Below, one piece after another: positions 15,645 through 22,119 of a DNA stretch of 30,768 bases. A model generated the notes under the pieces. The model worked only from the letters and a program-made list of their open reading frames with translations. It did not search any database and was not told the origin of the DNA. The position numbers and the translations under genes are program-made. The DNA is from an uncultured Alistipes sp. (lineage in GTDB: Bacteria; Bacteroidota; Bacteroidia; Bacteroidales; Rikenellaceae): the NCBI GenBank assembly GCA_900768045.1, contig CAAGBL010000046.1, positions 1 through 30,768 of the forward strand. The letters are read 5' to 3'. Numbering within the stretch: position 1 is the stretch's first letter; each line of letters starts with the position of its first letter.

Positions 15645-15652
15645 CAAAGTTA
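15645..15652 (-). promoter_or_regulatory. sdaA -7 box
   Basis: TAACTTTG on the minus strand. No TTTG is seen at the expected -33 position. Predicted leader about 25 nt. Confidence 0.5.
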
Positions 15653-15695
15653 ACATTTTTAGTAAGAAATGCTCACTCACCACAGATTATTTTTG

Positions 15696-15703
15696 TAACT
15701 TTG
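15696..15703 (+). promoter_or_regulatory. hemW -7 box
   Basis: TAACTTTG, the same octamer as the divergent sdaA box. The start site would be around 15710, so the hemW message would be nearly leaderless (ATG at 15712). Confidence 0.5.
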
Positions 15704-15711
15704 TCGTAACG

Positions 15712-16824
15712 ATGGCAACACTATATTTTCATATACCCTTCTGCAAACGCATCTGCTCCTACTGCGACTTCTACAAGGTGGGCGCCTTGGAGCTATTGCC
15801 CCGTGTTGTGGAAAACCTACACCGAGAGCTCGACGAGCGCAGCTCATATCTTAGTGAGCGTCGACTCACGTCGATATACTTCGGTGGGGGCACGCCATCG
15901 CTACTACAACCTGCCGAGATTGAGCGTCTCATAAATCATGCCCGAGAGATTTTCGACTGCTCAGAGGTTGAGGAGATAACCATCGAGGCAAACCCCGACG
16001 ACATAACCGAGGAGTATGCCGAAGCCCTAAAACAGACGTCGGTAAATCGTGTTAGCCTCGGCATTCAGTCGTTCGACGACAGAGTGCTACAATTTATGAA
16101 TCGCAGGCACACGGGCGCAGAGGCAGAAAGGGCTGTTAAGCGCCTGAGAGCGATTGGCATAAACAACATCTCGATAGACATAATCTTTGGTATTGCGGGC
16201 TTTGGTGCAGGCCACCTCAACGAGTCGCTACAGCGAGCAATAAATCTCGACGTGGAGCATATATCGGCCTACCACCTAACCATCGAGGAGCGCACACGCC
16301 TCGGGGTGCTCATGCGCAAGGGCGAGTACACACCCATTAGCGACGAGGAGTCGGAGCAGGAGTTTTTGCGTGTACACAACGTCCTATGTGGCGCTGGCTA
16401 CGACCACTACGAAGTGTCGAACTTTGCGAAGCCTGAGCTCAAGGCACGCCACAACTCAGCATATTGGCAGGGTGTTGAATATCTCGGCATAGGCCCTGGT
16501 GCTCACTCATTTAGCGGCGATAACCGCACTTGGTGCACATCATCTGCCAAGGAGTATGCCGAGGGTAAATTCTTATACGAGGGTGAGGGGCTCACCCCCA
16601 CCGACCACCTCAACGAATACATCATGACCTCGCTACGCACAAGCCGAGGCATCGACCTACAACATATCGCCACAACGTTTGGTGCTGAGCATATCAAAAC
16701 CATTGAGCGTCAGGCAGAGCCATGGATAGCATCAGGAGCTCTTATGCGCCATGAAAATAGGCTCTACATTCCCGCCACACACTTTCTTGTTTCCGATGCT
16801 ATAATTGAGTCATTTTTCGTCTAA
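15712..16824 (+). CDS. hemW: HemW-type radical SAM heme chaperone (coproporphyrinogen III oxidase-like)
   Basis: 370 residues. CKRICSYCDF gives Cys11, Cys15 and Cys18 of the radical SAM cluster. The Phe after YCD and the 370-residue length separate HemW from true HemN. FGGGTPS at 57-63, a GIQSF block and the YEVSNFAKP block in the C-terminal half are typical. HemW proteins bind heme and deliver it to respiratory enzymes; older annotation calls them oxygen-independent coproporphyrinogen oxidase. A role in heme supply to cytochrome b (sdhC) is possible but inferred. Confidence 0.9.
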   Translation: MATLYFHIPFCKRICSYCDFYKVGALELLPRVVENLHRELDERSSYLSERRLTSIYFGGGTPSLLQPAEIERLINHAREIFDCSEVEEITIEANPDDITEEYAEALKQTSVNRVSLGIQSFDDRVLQFMNRRHTGAEAERAVKRLRAIGINNISIDIIFGIAGFGAGHLNESLQRAINLDVEHISAYHLTIEERTRLGVLMRKGEYTPISDEESEQEFLRVHNVLCGAGYDHYEVSNFAKPELKARHNSAYWQGVEYLGIGPGAHSFSGDNRTWCTSSAKEYAEGKFLYEGEGLTPTDHLNEYIMTSLRTSRGIDLQHIATTFGAEHIKTIERQAEPWIASGALMRHENRLYIPATHFLVSDAIIESFFV

Positions 16825-16827
16825 ACG

Positions 16828-16859
16828 TTTGGAGAATTGATTTTTTTATAGTAATTTTA
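16828..16859 (+). promoter_or_regulatory. Probable promoter of the glycogen operon
   Basis: TTTG (16828-16831), a 20-bp spacer, then TAATTTTA (16852-16859), one base from TAnnTTTG. Transcription would start near 16866, leaving a leader of about 120 nt that holds the two alternative hairpins described separately. Confidence 0.4.
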
Positions 16860-16894
16860 CTAAGCTATTTTAGGCATTATACCAACATTTTTAG

Positions 16895-16940
16895 CAATAT
16901 AATGAGCTAACCCCCTGGCATTCATTATATTGGGGTTGGC
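16895..16940 (+). promoter_or_regulatory. Alternative-hairpin leader of the glycogen operon
   Basis: Stem 1: CAATATAATGA (16895-16905) with TCATTATATTG (16922-16932), 11 perfect pairs. Stem 2: GCTAACCCC (16906-16914) with GGGGTTGGC (16932-16940), nine pairs including one G-T. The second stem's left arm lies in the first stem's loop with no linker, so both cannot form at once. Not a riboswitch class I recognise. Confidence 0.4.
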
Positions 16941-16984
16941 ATATACATATTCAAGAAAACAAGAAACTAATAAATATTTTTGAT

Positions 16985-19006
16985 ATGTCAGGACTAAAAT
17001 TCGATAAGCGTGAATTGGGCAACCTGGAGTATTCATTGGACAGAGAGATGCTTGCTACGGATCGTCGTGGTGGCTACATGAGTACAACCATTGTCTGCTG
17101 CAACACACGTAAGTATCATGGCTTGATGGTTGCACCCATCGACCAAAGCGACCGCACATACGTACTTCTATCGTCGCTCGACGAGACTCTAATCCAACAT
17201 GACCAGTCGTTTAACCTCGCTCTGCACCGCTTCGAGGGTGTGTATGAGCCTCGTGGCCACAAGTACATTACCGATTTTGAATATACCCCAACGCCAACCA
17301 TCACCTACCGTGTGGGTGGCGCAGTATTGCGCAAGGAGCTCTTGTGGATTCACAAGCGCACACAGCTTATGATTCGCTACACGTTGGTTGATGCTCACTC
17401 CGAGACAACACTACGTCTACGTCCTCTACTTGCCTTCCGTGACAAGCACTCGCTATCGAAGGCTAACATGGAGGCCGACGGCCGTGCCTATCCTATCACA
17501 GCAGGTGTTAAGTGCCGCCTTTACGAGGGCTTTCCATGGTTGCACATGCAGCTAAACAAGAGCGATTCGGAGTTTATAACAGCCCCCGATTGGTACTACA
17601 ACTTCGAGTATCAGAAGGAGCTCCGCCGTGGCTACGAGGGCCACGAAGATCTGCTCACAACGGGCTACTTCGAGTTTAAGATTAAGAAGGGTGAGAGCGT
17701 GATATTCTCAGCCTCAACCGATATGATGGCAACACCCGAGACCATCACCGAGGTATACGAGGCATCGTTGGCTCGCCGCACACATAAGATTGACTTCCTA
17801 AGCTGCCTCGAGCACTCAGCACGTCAGTTTATCATTCGCCGCCCAGGCAACCGCACCGAGGTTGTTGCTGGCTACCCATGGTTTGGCTCATTTTTGGAGG
17901 ATACATTCATGGCTCTTCCAGGCTTAACACTCACACAGAACCATAAGGAGGACTGCATAGATGCTCTCGACACCGCTGTTCGTGACATCGAGACAAGTGG
18001 CCTTCTCGAGGGACGCTCAACACCTCCTGCTGTTGATGCTCCACTATGGCTTTACTACACTCTCCAGCAGCTCGAGGGACATATCTCGCAGAAGGAGCTC
18101 TGGGAGCGATATGGCTCAGTGATGAAGGGTATATTGGAGGCCTACCGCAGTGGTTTTTATGAGGATATACGTCTTCACGACAACGGCCTTGTATGGGCAT
18201 GGGCAGACCGCCCACTAACCTGGATGGGAACTATTGTCGACGGTCAGGCTCTAACACCTCGCCGTGGCTACCCTGTTGAGCTTCAGGCATTATGGTACAA
18301 CGCCGTGTCATACACCTTAGCAGTAGCCAAGAAGCAGGGCGACAAGGAGTTTGTCAAGGAGTGGGAGAATATTGCGAAGAAGACCAAGAAGTCGTTTATC
18401 GAGAAGTTCTGGTTGGAGGAGGAGGGCTACCTTGCCGACTACGTAAACTACGACGAGGTAAATAAGTTTATCCGCCCTAACATGGTTGTTGCATGTGGTC
18501 TTAGCTTCAAGATGCTTTCTGAGGAGCAGCAGGCTCGCACCTTGCTCACCATACAGCAGCACCTGCTAACACCTCGAGGCTTGCGCACCCTATCGCCACG
18601 CAACCTACTCTACAAGTCGAACTACAACGAGGATCAGCGTTCACAAGACCTTGCATCACGCAATGGCTCGGCATGGATTTGGCCTTTGACATTCTACGTT
18701 AAGGCCTGCTTCGACCTTCGTGGCGAGAGCTTCGTAGCGGAGGCACGCAGCATTTTGGAGGCCTTCGACGATGAGCTTCAGACAAAGTGCGTAGGTTCAA
18801 TCTCTGAGCGCTTTGAGGGCGATCCACCACACAACCCACGTGGTGGCGTGTCACACGCAACGTCTGTTGCAGGACTCTTGCTCATCAACAACCTCATCGA
18901 GAAGCACTCGGCAAAAAAGCCTGCTCGTAAGAGCGCTAAAAAGAGTGAGGCAGTAGCAGCCGAGAAGCCTAAGCGCAAGTGCGTGCGTAAGAGTGTAAAG
19001 AAGTAA
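16985..19006 (+). CDS. Glycogen debranching enzyme (amylo-alpha-1,6-glucosidase, GDE type)
   Basis: 673 residues. The N-terminal domain (about 1-230) has the GDE signature NTRKYHGLMVAP and the C-terminal domain (about 290-640) is an (alpha/alpha) barrel with GYPWFGSFLEDTFMALPG and a RNGSAWIWPL block. It hydrolyses alpha-1,6 branch stubs during cytosolic glycogen breakdown. The last 34 residues (640-673) are a Lys/Arg/Ala/Pro tail with about 15 basic residues, resembling histone H1-like sequence and not expected for this family. First gene of an operon with a GT4 transferase (19-bp gap) and a GH57 enzyme. A TATTTTTG 3 bp before the ATG is too close to serve as its promoter. Confidence 0.88.
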   Translation: MSGLKFDKRELGNLEYSLDREMLATDRRGGYMSTTIVCCNTRKYHGLMVAPIDQSDRTYVLLSSLDETLIQHDQSFNLALHRFEGVYEPRGHKYITDFEYTPTPTITYRVGGAVLRKELLWIHKRTQLMIRYTLVDAHSETTLRLRPLLAFRDKHSLSKANMEADGRAYPITAGVKCRLYEGFPWLHMQLNKSDSEFITAPDWYYNFEYQKELRRGYEGHEDLLTTGYFEFKIKKGESVIFSASTDMMATPETITEVYEASLARRTHKIDFLSCLEHSARQFIIRRPGNRTEVVAGYPWFGSFLEDTFMALPGLTLTQNHKEDCIDALDTAVRDIETSGLLEGRSTPPAVDAPLWLYYTLQQLEGHISQKELWERYGSVMKGILEAYRSGFYEDIRLHDNGLVWAWADRPLTWMGTIVDGQALTPRRGYPVELQALWYNAVSYTLAVAKKQGDKEFVKEWENIAKKTKKSFIEKFWLEEEGYLADYVNYDEVNKFIRPNMVVACGLSFKMLSEEQQARTLLTIQQHLLTPRGLRTLSPRNLLYKSNYNEDQRSQDLASRNGSAWIWPLTFYVKACFDLRGESFVAEARSILEAFDDELQTKCVGSISERFEGDPPHNPRGGVSHATSVAGLLLINNLIEKHSAKKPARKSAKKSEAVAAEKPKRKCVRKSVKK

Positions 19007-19025
19007 AACGTAAAAAAGAGATATT

Positions 19026-20345
19026 ATGAGAGTACTAATGTTTGGCTGGGAGTTTCCTCCCCACATTGCTGGAGGTTTGGGTACCGCCTGCTATGGCATG
19101 ACACAGGGCTTGGCACGCAACGACGTGGAGGTTATCTTCGTGATGCCTAAGGCTTCGGGCGATGAGGACCAGAGCTTCGTTAAGGTTGTCAACGCCAGCG
19201 ACATTGAGGCACACTACTGCAACTCAACGATCGAGGGTGGCGACGACATCATGCGCAAGATTTCATTCATACATATCGACTCAAATATGGTGCCTTACAT
19301 CTCTCCTGAGGAGTGGGCAACATATCGTGAGGGCTACGAGAAGACAGGCAAGAAGTTTTGGGAGCGCAAGGGCGATAGCTGGACTCAGCGCTACACCTTC
19401 TCGGGTAAATATGGTGCCAACATCATGGAGGAGGTTGCTCGCTATGCCGTTGTTGCTGCCGAGGTGGCACGACAGCTCGAGGGTCAATTTGACGTAATCC
19501 ACGCCCACGACTGGTTGACATACTTTGCTGGTGTTGCAGCAAAGCAGGTGTCGGGCAAGCCTCTTGTTGTGCACATGCACGCAACATCGTTCGACCGCTC
19601 GTCGAGCGACAATATCGACACACGTGTCTACGAGATTGAGCGTGCGGGTATGGCAGCAGCAGATATGGTTATCGCCGTGTCAAACCTAACACGCAACATC
19701 GTTATTAACAAGTATAACATCGAGCCAGAGAAGGTTGTGGCAGTGCATAATGCTGTGCAGTTTGCCGAAAACGACAACCCTGTGCCTGAGCGTGGCGTGA
19801 AGGATAAGATCGTTACATTCCTCGGCCGTATCACATTCCAGAAGGGCCCCGACTACTTTATCGAGGCAGCAGCTAAGGTTCTTGCTCGTGTGCCTAACGT
19901 TCGCTTCGTGATGGCGGGCTCGGGCGATATGATGAACCACTGTATCCGCCGTGTGGCGCAGCTCGGCATTGCCGATAGGTTCCACTTCACGGGCTTCCTC
20001 AAGGGCGACGACGTGCAGAAGATGTTCCAGCTCTCGGACGTATATATCATGCCTTCGGTATCTGAGCCTTTCGGCATCTCGCCATTGGAGGCTATGCGCT
20101 CGAATGTGCCTACAATCATCTCGCACCAGAGCGGTGTTGCCGAGGTGTTGGACTACGCCATTAAGGTTGACTACTGGGATGTTGACGCCATGGCCGATGC
20201 TATCTACGGTCTTATTACCTACCCTGCCCTTGCCAAGATGTTCTCGGAGAAGGGTCTCGAGGAGGTAAACAACCTCAAGTGGTTCAACGCTGCGATAAAG
20301 ATTAAGGATGTTTATCAGCAGGCTATCGATAAGTGTAATAAATAA
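19026..20345 (+). CDS. GT4-family glycosyltransferase, probable glycogen synthase
   Basis: 439 residues with a GT-B fold. The N-terminus FGWEFPPHIAGGLGTACYG is the glycogen-synthase-like glycine loop (compare KxGGLGD), HAHDWLT lies near 157-163, and SEPFGISPLEAM gives the E-x7-E pair (Glu347, Glu355) that contacts the nucleotide sugar. In Bacteroidota this gene sits between the debranching enzyme and GH57 and is usually taken as the glycogen-elongating enzyme. Donor (UDP- or ADP-glucose) is not evident. Start chosen at MRVLMFGWEFPP, 19 bp after the GDE stop. Confidence 0.85.
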   Translation: MRVLMFGWEFPPHIAGGLGTACYGMTQGLARNDVEVIFVMPKASGDEDQSFVKVVNASDIEAHYCNSTIEGGDDIMRKISFIHIDSNMVPYISPEEWATYREGYEKTGKKFWERKGDSWTQRYTFSGKYGANIMEEVARYAVVAAEVARQLEGQFDVIHAHDWLTYFAGVAAKQVSGKPLVVHMHATSFDRSSSDNIDTRVYEIERAGMAAADMVIAVSNLTRNIVINKYNIEPEKVVAVHNAVQFAENDNPVPERGVKDKIVTFLGRITFQKGPDYFIEAAAKVLARVPNVRFVMAGSGDMMNHCIRRVAQLGIADRFHFTGFLKGDDVQKMFQLSDVYIMPSVSEPFGISPLEAMRSNVPTIISHQSGVAEVLDYAIKVDYWDVDAMADAIYGLITYPALAKMFSEKGLEEVNNLKWFNAAIKIKDVYQQAIDKCNK

Positions 20346-20359
20346 TAAAGAGGATATAT

Positions 20360-21538
20360 ATGAAGACAGTTTGTTTTTACTTTCAAGTACACCAGCCCTG
20401 GCGTTTGAAGACCTATCGTTTCTTCCAAATGGGCAACGACCATAACTACTTGGACGACTTCACAAATAGAGCTATCATGCAGAAGATTGCTCGTGAGTGC
20501 TATCTTCCAATGAACGCACTTCTCGAGAGCCTTATACACGAGCATAAGGGGGCTTTCAAGTGCACATTCTCTATCACTGGCTCTGCCGTTGAGCAGTTCA
20601 AGGCCTACGCTCCCGAGGTATTGGAGTCGTTCAAGCGCTTGGCAGCAACTGGCCATGTAGAGTTCCTTGGCGAGACCTACTCACACTCATTGTCATCGCT
20701 CTACTCAGTAGACGAGTTCAAGCAGGAGGTAAAGCTCCACTCGCAGATGCTCAAGGAGGAGTTCGGCGTTAAGCCTACAGCATTCCGCAACACCGAGCTT
20801 ATCTACTCTGACGAGATTGCTAAAGCTGTTGAGGGCATGGGCTTCAAAACGATGTTGGCTGAGGGCGCTAAGCATATCCTCGGCTGGAAGTCGCCAAACT
20901 TCATATATAGCGACGCTGTGGACAACAAGCTACGCCTCATGCTTCGCAACTATAAGCTCTCGGACGACATTGCCTTCCGCTTCTCAAATGAGGGTTGGAG
21001 CGAGTGGCCACTTACAGCTGATAAGTTTGCCGGCTGGGTAGCTCAGGAGACTGGCGACGTTGTTAACCTCTTCATGGACTACGAGACCTTTGGCGAGCAC
21101 CAGAAGGCATCTACTGGCATCTTCGACTTCGTGAAGGCACTCCCTGGCGCTTTGCTCCGTACAGGCGAATTGGAGTTTGCTACCGTTAGCGAGGCATCGA
21201 AGCGCCTACAGCCAGTAGCTGTTCTCCACTGCCCTTACGCTATGTCGTGGGCCGATGAGGAGCGTGACGTAACTGCATGGCTTGGCAACGACCTCCAGAA
21301 CGAAGCATTTAGAAAGCTATACTCGCTTGCTCCAAAGATTAAGAAGGTTAAGAACAAGGATTTCGACTTTGTATGGCACTTCATGCAGAACTCCGACCAC
21401 TTCTACTATATGGCAACTAAGTGGCTCTCAGACGGTGACGTACACTCCTACTTCAATCCTTACGGCTCGGCATACGAGGCATTTATGAACTATATGAATG
21501 TTCTCGCCGACTTCGAGATTGAGCTTAACAAGCTATAA
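20360..21538 (+). CDS. Glycoside hydrolase family 57 protein (alpha-amylase/4-alpha-glucanotransferase-like)
   Basis: 392 residues with GH57 motifs: HQPW at 11-14, GETYSHS at 104-110, FRNTELIY with the presumed nucleophile Glu146, and MDYETFGEHQ with the presumed acid Asp240. At this size it is closer to the short alpha-amylase group than to the longer branching enzymes. It probably trims or transfers alpha-1,4-glucan chains in the cytosol (no signal peptide). Third gene of the glycogen operon, 14 bp after the GT4 gene, with a strong terminator 2 bp past the stop. Confidence 0.88.
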   Translation: MKTVCFYFQVHQPWRLKTYRFFQMGNDHNYLDDFTNRAIMQKIARECYLPMNALLESLIHEHKGAFKCTFSITGSAVEQFKAYAPEVLESFKRLAATGHVEFLGETYSHSLSSLYSVDEFKQEVKLHSQMLKEEFGVKPTAFRNTELIYSDEIAKAVEGMGFKTMLAEGAKHILGWKSPNFIYSDAVDNKLRLMLRNYKLSDDIAFRFSNEGWSEWPLTADKFAGWVAQETGDVVNLFMDYETFGEHQKASTGIFDFVKALPGALLRTGELEFATVSEASKRLQPVAVLHCPYAMSWADEERDVTAWLGNDLQNEAFRKLYSLAPKIKKVKNKDFDFVWHFMQNSDHFYYMATKWLSDGDVHSYFNPYGSAYEAFMNYMNVLADFEIELNKL

Positions 21539-21540
21539 TG

Positions 21541-21571
21541 AAAATGGCTACCGCAATGGTAGCCATTTTTT
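21541..21571 (+). terminator. Intrinsic terminator of the glycogen operon
   Basis: AAAATGGCTACC, 5-nt loop GCAAT, GGTAGCCATTTTTT: a nine-pair core stem extended by A-T pairs and followed by T residues. Confidence 0.92.
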
Positions 21572-21677
21572 GTGGGAGAGGGGGAAGGAGAGAGGTGAAA
21601 AACATTGAGTGGCTTCGCACTAGATTTAATAAGGAGCGAGGAGCAAAGATGCGACAGATGGGTAAGCAAAAAGAGGA

Positions 21678-21837
21678 TTAAGACCATTAGGACGATAGGA
21701 CTATTAGGACAATCATCATTGTCCGTGACCATCTTAAAGCTCTTATCAGCCCTAAGGTCTTAATTGTCCTCAGGGCCTATCAAGCTTTAGTACTCCTATC
21801 TCCCCTATCTTCCCTATTATCCCCATCTTCCCTATGC
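21678..21837. repeat. Degenerate 9-bp repeat array C with nested inverted repeats
   Basis: Nonamers ATTAGGACG/ATAGGACTA/TTAGGACAA (21686-21712) and five CT-rich nonamers of TCCCTATCT type (21793-21837), matching the style of arrays A and B. An inverted pair TTAAGACCATTAGG (21678-21691) and CCTAAGGTCTTAA (21751-21763) encloses a perfect GGACAAT-CATC-ATTGTCC hairpin (21707-21724). No gene was seen anywhere in 21539-22119; the stretch 21572-21677 is purine-rich without recognised features. Confidence 0.65.
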
Positions 21838-21863
21838 CCCTGCCCACCTCCTTCAGCGCACCG

Positions 21864-21990
21864 ATTTCTCGTCAGAAGTGCCAAGATTTGCCAACAAGTC
21901 GAAATTGCACTGGAAGGAGGTGTACTCAGTGTACATCTCCTTTCAGGGCAATGAGCTTGGGGGCGAAGATTGGTGCTTATCACGAGAAAT
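21864..21990 (-). repeat. Palindromic MITE-like element, copy 4
   Basis: Minus-strand head ATTTCTCGTGATAAG and far end CTTCTGACGAGAAAT form imperfect terminal inverted repeats of about 29 bp. The central hairpin spans 21904-21952: about 22 pairs with one A-G mismatch, inner GTAC-loop-GTAC with a 5-nt loop. Arms differ from the other copies. It abuts copy 3 end to end with no spacer and is the only copy not touching a stop codon. Confidence 0.78.
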
Positions 21991-22119
21991 AATTTGTTGT
22001 CAGAAGTCGTGAGATGTGGTGCATCGCAAAAGTGAGCACCCGAGGATAGTACTCAAACGTACAGCCTCGGGTGCTCAGCTTTTTGGGATAGGTCAAAGAT
22101 GACCCCTTATCACAAGAAA
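21991..22119 (-). repeat. Palindromic MITE-like 3'-end element, copy 3
   Basis: It begins directly after the gcvP TAA on the minus strand with TTTCTTGTGATAAGGGG and ends CTTCTGACAACAAATT. Hairpin arms are GAGCACCCGAGG (22034-22045) and CCTCGGGTGCTC (22065-22076), identical to copy 1, with inner GTAC/GTAC and a 6-nt loop that differs. Likely also the only terminator for gcvP. Confidence 0.82.

Noticed and set aside
16895..16940. The two leader stems forming a pseudoknot together
   Set aside because: There are no linker bases to cross the 11- and 9-bp stems, so the geometry is not possible; alternative folding is more likely.
16975..16982. TATTTTTG as promoter of the debranching enzyme
   Set aside because: It ends 3 bp before the ATG, so transcription would start inside the gene and lose the conserved N-terminus.
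21490..21732. 80-residue minus-strand ORF past the end of the GH57 gene
   Set aside because: It overlaps the GH57 3' end and the terminator and runs through low-complexity sequence; no promoter box and no family resemblance.
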